A stretch of DNA of 50,480 nt from an uncultured Bacteroidales bacterium (GTDB taxonomy: Bacteria > Bacteroidota > Bacteroidia > Bacteroidales > Muribaculaceae), in assembly GCA_902782465.1 (NCBI GenBank), contig CACZNH010000029.1, positions 1-50,480 on the forward strand, written 5' to 3'. How positions within the stretch are numbered: the stretch's first letter is position 1; every line of letters begins with the position of its first letter. The position numbers and the translations under genes are program-made. The notes below the pieces were generated by a model. That model did no database searches and was not told where the DNA came from. It saw nothing but the letters and a program-made list of their open reading frames with translations. Of the stretch, positions 1 to 9,800 are shown in pieces.

Positions 1-911
1 TCGGTCATGGTCACGTTCATCTGCACGGGAGCAAAGGGACGGGTCACATCCCACACACGGGTGGTGCCCGTGCATCCCGTCAGCTGGTAAGTGGTGTCAT
101 TGCCCGCATTGTTCAAGCCAAATGCCAGCACACCGTTCTTCAATGCCAACTGACGCTGATAGTTTACGGTGATGAAATCCAGGCGAGCCTCATGCACGGT
201 ACCCCTACAGGTGAAATCCACCTTGAAGTCAAGTTTATCGGTGCCTTCAATCATGAAGTTCTTGATGGACTTTGCTACCTCGTAATGGACGTGAGACAGG
301 TTGGTATTAACAGCAAGTATGTCGGCATTCATCTGACCGATTTCTGTACCGTTGTAGGAATAGGACACAATACTTGACGCACCAGTAGTCTGAGCGGCAA
401 ATACGGGATAGACATTGATGAAAGTTCCGTTAATGAGACCATTCAAGTCAAAAGTGAAGGTTTGGCTACGGTTAGAGGCAAAACTCTCGCCCAGGAAGGT
501 GCGTCCTGTTTCGCCTGGATTGCAGACTTCCTGCTCGTGGTACAGGCGTTCGACGTAGGTGTTCTTCAACGGGCCGGCGGGGCTGTTGTCGGCTTTGACG
601 ATGTCAATGTCGTTAAATCGCTCATCGTTGGTAACCAGGTAACAACCCTCGCCGAGCATCGTCTCGCTCAACGGCGCGCCACCGTAGCCGAAGATGTGAA
701 TCTTCGACAGGTCGGTGCCCAATCCCCAACTGCGGATGTCATCAGTGGTAATCTGATAGATGCCACTCTCCCTTACGGCGATTTTGACCCACCTGCCGTT
801 AGCCAACTTGCTTTCAGGGGCATAATAGTTCTTGTCCAGTGCATGAACATTACCGGTGGTGATGGCCATCAATGCCACACACATGACCAAACGCATGAAA
901 TATTTCATCAT
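1..911 (-). CDS. porU: Type IX secretion system sortase PorU, N-terminal part (runs off left edge)
   Basis: Reading the minus strand from 911 gives an open frame of about 303 codons without a stop down to base 3, so the gene is cut by the window edge. It begins with a signal peptide (MKYFMRLVMCVALMA, cleaved after about residue 23). Next comes a segment typical of PorU N-termini: 'WVKIAVRESGIYQITTDDI', then 'IFGYGGAPLSET', and further on 'ARLDFITVNYQRQL'. PorU is the surface cysteine protease that removes the C-terminal sorting domain of type IX cargo and attaches it to anionic LPS. The catalytic gingipain-like domain lies outside the window and was not seen. Starts at 920 or 908 are also possible; 911 gives a compact signal peptide. 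It follows the PPTase gene on the same strand after about 96 bp. Confidence 0.72.
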   Translation of the reverse strand, partial: MMKYFMRLVMCVALMAITTGNVHALDKNYYAPESKLANGRWVKIAVRESGIYQITTDDIRSWGLGTDLSKIHIFGYGGAPLSETMLGEGCYLVTNDERFNDIDIVKADNSPAGPLKNTYVERLYHEQEVCNPGETGRTFLGESFASNRSQTFTFDLNGLINGTFINVYPVFAAQTTGASSIVSYSYNGTEIGQMNADILAVNTNLSHVHYEVAKSIKNFMIEGTDKLDFKVDFTCRGTVHEARLDFITVNYQRQLALKNGVLAFGLNNAGNDTTYQLTGCTGTTRVWDVTRPFAPVQMNVTMT

Positions 912-1007
912 TCTTCCCATTCTTAGCTGTATAACGCGTGCGCTCCACACGGTTTTCGCCTGGATAGCACACTTTTCTTTTACCAATATAACGATGAATA
1001 GGCTGCT

Positions 1008-1655
1008 TTATTGCCTTGGCAGCGCTGTTTGGTCGGTAGCTGGCACTGCAAGGGTCATGCGGTGCCCGTCACAGAGACGGGTCATCAGGTCATAGCAGCG
1101 GCTGTCGCAGCGGGCTCGAAAAACACTTTCATCAGCATCGGCACAGAACGGTTCCAGGCAGATTCCTTCAGTCCAATCGATGGCGCTGTTCCGCTCAGCC
1201 TTAATGACAGCTTCCTTGGCAGTCCAGGCAACGACATGGGCAGCAAGGTCATCGGGTGAGATGAATTGTTTTTCTTTGGAATTCAGAAATTTATCACGCA
1301 CCCGCAGCATCTGTTTCCTATCTGTTCGCTCGGCATCCAACCCGATAACATGACGGTCATTCAAGGCAATGGCCACCAGTTCCATCGTGTGGGTTATGCT
1401 CAGGTTAACAGCATCACCTTCAACGCTTGGTGCTCCCTGCTCAGTATGGGAAAGTGTCACGGGATGCCCATAGGCCTGACATAGCAGCAACCGTTCGGCT
1501 GCCTTCTCACACTGCCGCTTGACAGGCAAGTTCTCGAGGTCATCACAGGGCACCCCTGCCTGACGGCACAATGTCAGCAACTGCGGTGCCTCCTCATCGA
1601 GCCGCCACACCAGCACACGGGTGCTATCAGGATATGAAAATTCCTTGAAAAACAA
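1008..1655 (-). CDS. 4'-phosphopantetheinyl transferase (Sfp type)
   Basis: This 215-residue protein has the two signatures of the Sfp-type family: 'GLDAER' (Asp107 and Glu109, Mg2+ ligands) and 'WTAKEAVIK' (residues 144-152). Such enzymes move the phosphopantetheine arm from CoA onto a serine of carrier proteins, here presumably the fatty-acid acyl carrier protein, since no peptide or polyketide synthase is visible. The length is normal for the family. It lies 53 bp after an ABC permease gene on the same strand, so it is probably the fifth gene of the efflux operon; that may be simple co-transcription without shared function. AcpS versus Sfp is decided by length (AcpS is about 125 residues). 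Confidence 0.85.
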   Translation of the reverse strand: MFFKEFSYPDSTRVLVWRLDEEAPQLLTLCRQAGVPCDDLENLPVKRQCEKAAERLLLCQAYGHPVTLSHTEQGAPSVEGDAVNLSITHTMELVAIALNDRHVIGLDAERTDRKQMLRVRDKFLNSKEKQFISPDDLAAHVVAWTAKEAVIKAERNSAIDWTEGICLEPFCADADESVFRARCDSRCYDLMTRLCDGHRMTLAVPATDQTALPRQ

Positions 1656-1708
1656 TAGATTGGATAATTAGCACAAAACTAACGCAACTAATATCTAATA
1701 TCTATAAA

Positions 1709-2965
1709 CTACCCCACTCCGTTTTTGGCTAGTTCGATACGGGTAAGGACGTTGGGATTGTCCTCGCTGGCAGCAATCCAGGAACGGTAGCGGCGACGGT
1801 TCACATATCGCTCGACCATGTATGCCAGGGTGAACAACACGGGCACCTGGAGCCACAGCATCCAGTATTCGTGCTGCACCTGATACAGGGTGGCGCCGTT
1901 GGTCTGCATGAGGACATAGCCGTTGACCATCCATGTAGCAGGCACACAGTCACCCACGACGCGCCACAGCCTCGACATCAGGTAGCGGGGCCACGATACA
2001 CCCGTGAGGAAGACAAATACCACCGACGAGAACACGAATAGCAGGAACACGCTCTCGCGCTCGTTGACAAACGCCTGCAGGGTCTGTCCCATGAACGACA
2101 CCGCAATGATAAAAGGCACGGCCAGACAGATGATGTGCAGCAGGTTGCCGTACTGCGGGAATCCGAACATCAGCGGCACATAGTGCAACACATAGATGAC
2201 CGGCAAGATATAGATAATCTGGTGACACATCATCTTGCCGATGATGGTCGCGCTGGAGCAAGCCTCTATCGCCATGGGGTCACGTCCGCCGTTGCGGCGA
2301 CGTCGCTCGATGCTGCCGCCATGCAACATGGCGATACCCAGTATCATACTCTGTTGCAGCACCAGCGGCAGGATGAACAGCAGCACGGCGCTGGCGATAC
2401 CCATTGCGGGATTGCCCACAGCGACCTGGCGGTTTTCCACGATGGCGCCACTCATGTTGAGCACGGGCTCGACAACGGCGGCCATGCGCTCGTTGCCCAT
2501 AGCCTGGGAGACGTTGCTCAGGGCGGTAAACATCGCCTTGTAGCGCATCATCACGCTCATGTCGCAATAGAGCGACACATGGCCTTGCTCGCCGCGTGCC
2601 ACACACTGGGCAAAGTCACGCGGAAAATACACAATGCCATAGCACTCCTTGAGGTGCATCGCCTCCTGTGCCTCCTGCATGTTGGCGGCATAGCCGGCGA
2701 TGGCGATTTCCTGGGTGGCATCGAGCCGGCGCGCGAATTCACGGCTCAAGGCAGTGCGGTTTTCATCAATGACGACAACACGCTCGTCACGCACCACCTC
2801 GGGATTGTAGATGAGGGCATAGAACACCGGATAAACCGCATTGAGCAGCAGGAAGAAGATGACAACGCCCTCGTCACGGAACACGAGCAGCAACTCGCGG
2901 CCGCACACCCTCAGCACCTGGATGCACCACAGGAAAAACTTGCTATGTTTTACTCTATCGGTCAT
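1709..2965 (-). CDS. ABC-2 type transporter permease (second of pair)
   Basis: This 418-residue membrane protein has one transmembrane segment near residue 30 ('VVIFFLLLNAVYPVFYALIY'), a soluble extracytoplasmic domain up to about residue 180, and five further hydrophobic helices, the layout of ABC2_membrane_3 permeases (YhiI/YbhS/YbhR-like). It starts 6 bp after the preceding permease gene, so the two are translated as a pair and probably form a heterodimeric inner-membrane channel working with the HlyD and TolC proteins encoded upstream. No Walker A motif is present in this or any neighbouring protein, so the ATPase must come from elsewhere. Substrate unknown. Confidence 0.82.
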   Translation of the reverse strand: MTDRVKHSKFFLWCIQVLRVCGRELLLVFRDEGVVIFFLLLNAVYPVFYALIYNPEVVRDERVVVIDENRTALSREFARRLDATQEIAIAGYAANMQEAQEAMHLKECYGIVYFPRDFAQCVARGEQGHVSLYCDMSVMMRYKAMFTALSNVSQAMGNERMAAVVEPVLNMSGAIVENRQVAVGNPAMGIASAVLLFILPLVLQQSMILGIAMLHGGSIERRRRNGGRDPMAIEACSSATIIGKMMCHQIIYILPVIYVLHYVPLMFGFPQYGNLLHIICLAVPFIIAVSFMGQTLQAFVNERESVFLLFVFSSVVFVFLTGVSWPRYLMSRLWRVVGDCVPATWMVNGYVLMQTNGATLYQVQHEYWMLWLQVPVLFTLAYMVERYVNRRRYRSWIAASEDNPNVLTRIELAKNGVG

Positions 2966-2971
2966 ATTTCA

Positions 2972-4138
2972 TCAAGGCACATACACGGGATTCATGCACT
3001 CCTTCTTCAAGTGCCATGAGAGCAGCATGGGCAGGATGGTGAATCCCAGCAGTGCAGCATAATAGTATCGGGAATAATACAGGTCGATGCCGTTCAGCGC
3101 CTGGTCAACCATAATCAGGAAGTAGTACTTGATGGGCGTCGTGAAGCCCAGGGCCTGAACCCAAGGATACATGGCCTCCTGCGGCAACGAGAAGCCTGTA
3201 AACGAGAATGACACCATGCCCAGCAGCGTGCACAACATCGTGCCGTAGCGGAAGTTGGGCACAAAGCAGAATATCAGCACCGCAAAGCTCTGGTTGGCTA
3301 CAACGAGCAGGAACATCGCCAGGAGCATGTTCCATGGATTGCAGTTCAGCGGGAAGTCATAGCAGCGAAACATCATCCACTGGATGAACCAGCCCACAGC
3401 GGTAAACAGCACAGTCTGCGGCACCAACTTGCCCAACAGCGCTACAAACATGCTGCCGCCCGAGGTCTTGAGCCACTGGCGGCTCAAACCTGTCTTCAGC
3501 TCCGTACCCAGCGAGAACGCCGTCACCAGCAGGATGAACAGCGACAGGAAACAGGGCACAAAAGTGCTGTTCAGGTAGTAGTTGTAGTTGATGAAGGGGT
3601 TACCAGGCATGTGGAGGTGAGTCTGATAGGGCACCAACGCCGGCTCGATGCGCTCGTCACGCAAGCCCACAGTGCGCAATGCCGTCTGCACAATACTGCC
3701 ATTGACGAGCAGCGAGATGGTCTTGAAACCCTTGAACTGCATCGATGCGGGCGCATAGTAGGCATAGTTCACATAGTAGCTCACTACGGGCTGACGACCG
3801 CCCAGTGCCTCCTCCTCGAGATAGTCTGGAATGAGGAAGAAGCCCAACACCTCGCCGCGTTGAACGGCATCACGCGCCTCGGCAAAGTTGTTGTAGCGGT
3901 TGCGGATGCTCACCTGCTGGAAACCGTTCAGGTTGCGTGAGATGCGTCGTGACATACTGCTGTTGTCCAGGTCAACGATGCCGACAGGCACATTCTGGAC
4001 CGAGCCACTCTTGATGAGGTCCATCAAGAACCAGCAGCACAGGATGGGCATGATGACAATCAACAGGAAATACATGGGTCGCCTCACGAGCTGAACGCAC
4101 CCGCGCTTAAACGAATTCCCTATGTATTTAGCTATCAT
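2972..4138 (-). CDS. ABC-2 type transporter permease (first of pair)
   Basis: This 388-residue inner-membrane protein has a transmembrane helix at residues 23-42, a periplasmic domain that begins 'NVPVGIVDLDNSSMSRRIS' (a sequence type shared by YhiI/YbhR permeases) and a block of about five helices in the C-terminal half. It forms a tight pair with the next permease gene. The position after HlyD and TolC genes argues for a tripartite envelope exporter. The 3' end of the adaptor gene upstream is separated from this start by a 48-bp spacer that contains a regular TCTAGAT repeat. Confidence 0.82.
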   Translation of the reverse strand: MIAKYIGNSFKRGCVQLVRRPMYFLLIVIMPILCCWFLMDLIKSGSVQNVPVGIVDLDNSSMSRRISRNLNGFQQVSIRNRYNNFAEARDAVQRGEVLGFFLIPDYLEEEALGGRQPVVSYYVNYAYYAPASMQFKGFKTISLLVNGSIVQTALRTVGLRDERIEPALVPYQTHLHMPGNPFINYNYYLNSTFVPCFLSLFILLVTAFSLGTELKTGLSRQWLKTSGGSMFVALLGKLVPQTVLFTAVGWFIQWMMFRCYDFPLNCNPWNMLLAMFLLVVANQSFAVLIFCFVPNFRYGTMLCTLLGMVSFSFTGFSLPQEAMYPWVQALGFTTPIKYYFLIMVDQALNGIDLYYSRYYYAALLGFTILPMLLSWHLKKECMNPVYVP

Positions 4139-4153
4139 AATCTTTTTTATGGT

Positions 4154-4187
4154 TCTAGATAGTCTAGATTCTCTAGATTTTCTAGAT
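4154..4187. repeat. Micro-repeat: four TCTAGAT copies at 9-bp period
   Basis: TCTAGAT occurs at 4154, 4163, 4172 and 4181, each followed by a different dinucleotide, so the period is exactly 9 bp. It lies between two co-directional operon genes and touches the stop codon of the HlyD gene. TCTAGA is self-complementary, so each copy is also a short palindrome. Confidence 0.85.
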
Positions 4188-5197
4188 TATTTCTCAAGAA
4201 TGACCGACATGCCGGGGCGCAGGTTGGGCACCTTGCTCATGGGACGCATCTTCACCTCAAAGGTCTTGCTGTCATACTGGCCCTGGGCCTTTGCGGCCTG
4301 CCAAACGGCATAACTGCCCATGTCGTGGATGTAATAGACAGCCATCTTGGTCTGCTGGTTGTTCAGCGCGGGGATGCGCACGTTCACTTCCTTGCCCATG
4401 GGCAGGTCGTTGAGCACCTCTTCACGAACGCTGAAGCTAACCCACATCTCATCGAGTTTGGCAATCGACATGATGGGGGTACCCATGGCCACGAGCTCGC
4501 CCTCCTGAGGATAAATCTCGCTCACCTCGCCGTCGCAGGGTGCTACGAGCACCTGGTCCTCGAGCAGGCTCTCGACTTCCATGACGGTACCGCGTGCGGC
4601 GTTAGCCATGCTCTTGGCGGCATTCTTGTCCTCCTGCTGAGCACCTCTCACAGCCATGTCATACTGTGCCTTGGCTGCCTTGACCTGGGCCGTGGCAGCG
4701 TCATAGGCGGCCTTGGCCTCGTCACGCTTCTGCTGGGTTGCGACACCCTGCTTGAAGAGGTTCTCCACACGCTGATAGGTCTTCTCGGCAATGGTCTGAG
4801 CTGCGATGGCCTGCTGCCACATGTTATAGGCGCCCTGCTTCAGCTCCTCGCGGGTGCCCTTAGCGGCCTTCTGGTCCTGGGATGCGGCGGCCTGCTGCAT
4901 CTGCTTGGCCTGGTAATACTTGGCATCGACGGTGCTGGAGTAGATGCTCACCAGCTTGTCGCCCTTGTGTACCGTGTCGCCCTCATGGACGTAGAAACGC
5001 ACGATGCGTCCGGGCAGTTTGCCGCTCACGCGCACAGCGTCACAGTCGGCCTGGCCCTGGATGGTCGTGTCGGCAGGATGAATGAGCAGGATGCCCACAA
5101 TGGCGATGCTCACCATCACCAGCGCAAACAGGGCCAGCGCTGCCAGCAGCGCTTTGTCCTTTTTGCGGACCACAGTTCTCTGTTCGTCTTTTTCCAT
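4187..5197 (-). CDS. HlyD-family periplasmic adaptor (membrane fusion protein)
   Basis: This 336-residue protein has a basic N-terminus, one transmembrane helix (residues 16-39), a biotinyl-lipoyl half-motif ('VSGKLPGRIVRFYVHEGDTV'), a long alanine/glutamine-rich alpha-helical hairpin (about residues 90-200) and the matching second lipoyl half ('VLVAPCDGEVSEIYPQEGEL'), then a beta-barrel domain. This is the standard order for HlyD/EmrA adaptors that bridge an inner-membrane pump to TolC. It sits between tolC-type and permease genes in one operon, with 60 bp from the tolC-type gene. Substrate is not shown by the sequence. Confidence 0.88.
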   Translation of the reverse strand: MEKDEQRTVVRKKDKALLAALALFALVMVSIAIVGILLIHPADTTIQGQADCDAVRVSGKLPGRIVRFYVHEGDTVHKGDKLVSIYSSTVDAKYYQAKQMQQAAASQDQKAAKGTREELKQGAYNMWQQAIAAQTIAEKTYQRVENLFKQGVATQQKRDEAKAAYDAATAQVKAAKAQYDMAVRGAQQEDKNAAKSMANAARGTVMEVESLLEDQVLVAPCDGEVSEIYPQEGELVAMGTPIMSIAKLDEMWVSFSVREEVLNDLPMGKEVNVRIPALNNQQTKMAVYYIHDMGSYAVWQAAKAQGQYDSKTFEVKMRPMSKVPNLRPGMSVILEK

Positions 5198-5257
5198 ATC
5201 TTATTTTAATTTAAATTCTCTTTTTAAGTACAATCACTTTCTCCTAAAGCCTAAAAC

Positions 5258-6682
5258 CTAAAACCTCATCGTCCCCATCACCTTGTCAAGGTACTCATGG
5301 GTCATCTGAACATTGATTTCGGCATCGATTTTCTCGCTGTTGGCCTTGAGCCATGCCGTCTGGGCGCCGAGCACCTCATCGACGGTGCCCATGCCCTCCT
5401 TGAAGGCGATGCCTGCGATACGCAGGTTTTCATCGGCCTGTGCCAGGTTGGCCTTGGTGGCCTCGTAGGTCTTGAACGCCTCCTGATAACTGAAGGCGGC
5501 CTGACTGATCTGCAAGGCGATTTTCTCCTTGGCATCATCAAGTTCAAGGCGCTTGACGTTGGCATCGACCTGAGCTGCCTTGACCTTATTGCTCAAGCCA
5601 CCCCAGTGCCACAGGGGCACCCTGAGCGTAGCGCCGATGCTGAAAGCCGCGCCAAAGCGGTTCTCAAAGCCGTCATAGCTGTTGGGATTGGTGGCATGAA
5701 GGGCGGCGACAGCAGCCAGCTTGGGCATCATCTCGCTGCGGGCGACCTTCACCTGCTGGTCGTAAATCTTGGTAGCCAACTCCAGCGAGCGCACGTCATG
5801 ACGTTTGTCATACACCTCATTCAGGTTATAGTGCGACGGGGCAAGGGTCAGTCCCAGATCATCACGGCCCTCGTCGGCAAGGGTCATCATGGTGTTCACG
5901 GGCAGTCCGCACAGCTGGGCCAGCAACATGCGCGACAATGTCACGCCGTTGTCCACCTTGGTCAGGTCGACGTTGGCCTCATTCAGTTTCACGTCCACGG
6001 CGAGCTGGTTGGCGCGGGTTGCGACACCCTCGTTCACCATCGCCTTGACATCATTGTCCAGTTTCTCGACCAGGCCGACGTAGCTCTGGGCCAGCTTCTG
6101 CTTGGCACACAGCGAAACGACCTGCCAGTAGGCGGCATCCACGTTATAGATGACATCCTCTATCTTGCTCTCGCGCATCTCATGGGCGAGCTGCTGGGCG
6201 AGTTCGGTAATCTGGTTCATGGCGGTGATTTTACCGCCCATGTAGATGGGCTGCGTCACCGTCAGGGCACCGCCCATCAGGTTGTGGATGTTGTAGGTGA
6301 GGCCACTCTTGGGCAACAGCGCCACAGTCGTGGGGACATATTGCCCGTTGACCTGCATGGGTGTTCCCGTGCTGGGGTCAATGAGCAGGTTGTAGTCATA
6401 TTGGCCCGTCTGGGGGTTGAACGACTTGGTGGGCAGCATCTGGTCCTCCTTGATGAGTGACACCTTGCGGGAATTGTAGATGTAACCCGCAGTGAAGTCA
6501 AACTGAGGCAAATAGGCAGCAGCTGCCTCCTTGCGCTGGTAGCCCGCCTTCTCAATGGCAAGGGCGGTTTGCTGAATTTCCTTGTTATTGCGCAACGCCA
6601 TGCTGCGGCATGAGTCCAGGGTCACCTGGGCAGGAGCCGCCAACGAGATGGCACACAGTGCGATGAAAACGATGTTTCGCAT
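5258..6682 (-). CDS. TolC-family outer membrane efflux protein
   Basis: This 474-residue protein starts with a signal peptide (MRNIVFIALCAISLAAPAQ) and has two internally related halves rich in long amphipathic helices, with the TolC-type openings 'LDSCRSMALRNNKEIQQTAL' and 'LNEVYDKRHDVRSLELATK'. It would form the outer-membrane channel of the exporter whose adaptor and permeases are encoded directly downstream. It is the first gene of the minus-strand operon and has its own promoter (6729-6736). Length is normal for the family. Confidence 0.88.
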   Translation of the reverse strand: MRNIVFIALCAISLAAPAQVTLDSCRSMALRNNKEIQQTALAIEKAGYQRKEAAAAYLPQFDFTAGYIYNSRKVSLIKEDQMLPTKSFNPQTGQYDYNLLIDPSTGTPMQVNGQYVPTTVALLPKSGLTYNIHNLMGGALTVTQPIYMGGKITAMNQITELAQQLAHEMRESKIEDVIYNVDAAYWQVVSLCAKQKLAQSYVGLVEKLDNDVKAMVNEGVATRANQLAVDVKLNEANVDLTKVDNGVTLSRMLLAQLCGLPVNTMMTLADEGRDDLGLTLAPSHYNLNEVYDKRHDVRSLELATKIYDQQVKVARSEMMPKLAAVAALHATNPNSYDGFENRFGAAFSIGATLRVPLWHWGGLSNKVKAAQVDANVKRLELDDAKEKIALQISQAAFSYQEAFKTYEATKANLAQADENLRIAGIAFKEGMGTVDEVLGAQTAWLKANSEKIDAEINVQMTHEYLDKVMGTMRF

Positions 6683-6728
6683 ACTCTTTATACAATACTT
6701 TTCACAAGTAGGTCTATTTTACAAGGCG

Positions 6729-6736
6729 CAAAGATA
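6729..6736 (-). promoter_or_regulatory. -7 box (TATCTTTG) of the TolC/HlyD/ABC operon
   Basis: On the minus strand the sequence reads TATCTTTG, a perfect match to the Bacteroidota -7 element TAnnTTTG, about 46 bp upstream of the tolC-type start codon. No clear TTTG element is seen at the usual distance upstream. Confidence 0.65.
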
Positions 6737-6820
6737 CTACAATTTTAAATAACCGAATCGGCCTTGACAATATTTCACACAATTCGTGAAATTTGGAACA
6801 GTAAATTCCGACGAAATGCT

Positions 6821-6828
6821 TACCTTTG
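6821..6828 (+). promoter_or_regulatory. -7 box (TACCTTTG) of the C10 peptidase gene
   Basis: TACCTTTG matches TAnnTTTG and lies 28 bp upstream of the ATG at 6857. A TTTG at 6792-6795 is 25 bp away, longer than the usual 19-21 bp. The box lies downstream of an earlier in-frame ATG at 6764, which therefore cannot be the start if this promoter is used. Confidence 0.55.
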
Positions 6829-6856
6829 CATGCGTAACCAAAAAAAACTATTGTTT

Positions 6857-9800
6857 ATGTCCAGAATCCGTATCCTCCTATTAATGACGTGTATAGTGGC
6901 AGCAAGTGCCGCTATAGCCAACCCCATCACCGAACACCGTGCGCGCGAAATCGCCTCACGGTTCATGGCAACGCATTCACCCTCGACCAAGCTGGCTGCA
7001 CCGGCCACAGTATTCACTCCTGTAGCCCAACAGGCGGCTTATTATGTCTTTAATGCCACCACGGCCGACAAGGGCTTTGTGATAGTCGCCGCCGATGACC
7101 GCTTGCCCGCAGTGCTGGGCTACAGCGACACCGGCAGCTTTGATGCCGACGACGTGCCGCCGGCCTTGCAGCAGTGGCTGGACGGATATGCCGCCCAAGC
7201 CGAGGCCATTGCCGCCGGTGCCTCGCCCGAGGTGCGCACGACGAGTCGTGCCGCCATTGCACCGATGTTGCCGGTGCGCTGGAGCCAAGGCACGCCCTAC
7301 AACGTGCTGCTGCCCCACATCAGCGGCAGCAGCAATGCCCATGCCTATGTGGGCTGTGTGGCAGTGGCGATGGCGCAAGTCATGGCCTACTGGCAATACC
7401 CGCAGCGCCCCACGACGACCATCCCGGGTTACACTTCGAGCAGCGGCAAGACCTATCAGGTCACCATGCCCTCGCTCTCCCCTATCGACTTCGACTGGGA
7501 GAGCATGCATGACACCTATTACACCAACGACAGCACGAGTGCCTCGTGCCTGGCCGTCGCCAACCTGATGCTGTACAGCACGACGGCGATGCAGTCCAAC
7601 TTTGCCCCGACGACAACCGGCGGTTACACCCGCAATATCCCCGACAGGTTAATCAAGTACTTCGGCTACAAGAATTCGGCCCGTTACATCTATCGCGAGG
7701 ACTTTACCACCCAGTCGTGGGAAGACATTATCTACAGCGAGCTGGCGGCAGGACGGCCTGTGGCCTACGGCGGCAACAAGCAGTCGGCAGGTCACGCCTT
7801 CGTCTGCGACGGCTATGACGGTGACGGACGTTTCCACATCAACTGGGGATGGGCGGGCAAGAGCAACGGCTACTTCCTGCTCAATCTGCTCAATCCCAGC
7901 GATGAAGGCATCGGCAGTGCAGCGGGCGCTTACGGCTATGTCAAGGGCCAGGGCGCTGCCATCGGCCTGGAGCCGGACATCGACGGCCAAGGGGGCACGG
8001 CGGCCTTTACGTTCGACGACCTCTCCATCATCCGCAGCAACACGACACGCAGCGCCGCGTCGAGCAATTTCTCGGTAACGGTGTCTGGCAAATTTGTCAA
8101 CAATACCAACGTCACGTCCCAGTTCCGTCAGGGCTGGGGACTTTACAACATGGACGGGGAACTGATTGACGTGCTGTTCATTCGTTTCTCGACCAATGCC
8201 TTGGGCAATGGCGAGTACATCTCAGTCAGCAACAGGGAAGTGAGCTTCGGTGCAGGAATCACCAGCGGCACCTACCGCATCAAGCCCATCTACTCCATCT
8301 ATCCCGGCGAGGACTATAAGCCTTGCATCGGCTCGGACGTGAACTATATCGAGGTGACCTTCGGCGGCTCCTATTCCTGTACCATCAAGGGCTATGGCAC
8401 TGCTGGCTCCACCACAGGCTACACCGTCAACAGCTGCACCCTTGACGGCACCATGAACCACGGCAAGCCCGTGACCGTCACGCTGAACGTGACCAATACG
8501 GGCACCACGACCAACGACATGATTTATATGTTCGTGGGCGGGGAGTTCACCGCCATGGGACTTGCGGGCATCGCCCCAGGCGAGTCGGGTGACCTCGTCT
8601 TCCGCTTCACTCCTGCCACGGCTGGCACCAAGACGCTGTACTTCTCGCTGAACGAGAACAACTCGACATACTTCTATTCCAAGAACATCACCATCAACAC
8701 GATGCCCACAGCCGACCTGGATGTGTCCTACCGCATCCTCAACATCACCGACAGTGTGAACCGCATCATCACAGCCGACCGCTACAGCATCATCGCCGAC
8801 ATCACCAACAACGGCACGTCGGCCTACAACGAGGACTTCTCGGTGCGCCTGTACCGCATCAACAACGACGAGACCAACGCGGGCACCGAACTGCTGAGCC
8901 AGACGCAGCCGCTGCATCTCGCGGCCGGCCAGTCCACAAGCCTGCAGTTCGACTTTGACCGCGACCTCATCGACGGATGGAAATACTTCTGCTACCTCTA
9001 CTACTACAGCGCTGGCGAGACCGTGGGCAAGGGCACCAGGTGGTACTACCTCAACCTGACGACCGAACCCGTCAACCCCGTGACCCGCTACCACGTCAAC
9101 GTCAATGCCGCGCCTGGCCATGGCGGTAAGGTAGAACTGTCGGGACAGTTTGTCAACGGCAAAATCGAGCCGGGCAAGACCGTAACCATCACTGCCAAGC
9201 CCAATGTAGGATGGAAAATCTCGGGTCTCGAAGTCACCGATTCCACCGGCAATCGGGTGGAATACTCCATGTCTGACAACGAGACCTATACCCTGGTCAT
9301 GCCCGAGAGCGACATCAATGTGACCGTCAACTTCTACCGCTCGACAGGCAGCCTGTTCGAACTGGTACAGAGCCGCCAAGACATCACCGAGGGCAGCACC
9401 TATGTCCTTGTCAGCCGCACCCATAACAAGGTGATGAAACACTGGAGCGACGGTGATGCCACCTTCCAGAGCGACGACGTCGTGGAATGGCTGGACGAGG
9501 GACAGACCGTCGTCAGATTGAGCGACGAGGCCTGCTTCTTCGAGATGACACAGGTGGCCGACACCACCGTCTCGAGCAACACGCGCACTGCCGCCTACAT
9601 GACCACCGGCAACGGCTACCTGCGCACCAGCAACTACAACGTGCTGCTGCAAGACAACATCGTGGCCGAGAGCCGTGCGTGGATGTACGTCGGCAACGGC
9701 TCCAACTGCCTCATCCGCTTCAAGGATTCCACCAGCGGCAGCAACGGCAACTGGATTCTGCGCTATGACAACGAGAATGATGTCTTCAAGGTGATGAACT

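Noticed and set aside
2135-3019. 294-codon plus-strand frame opposite the two permease genes
   Set aside because: It spans the junction of two good minus-strand genes and is His/Gln-rich low-complexity text.
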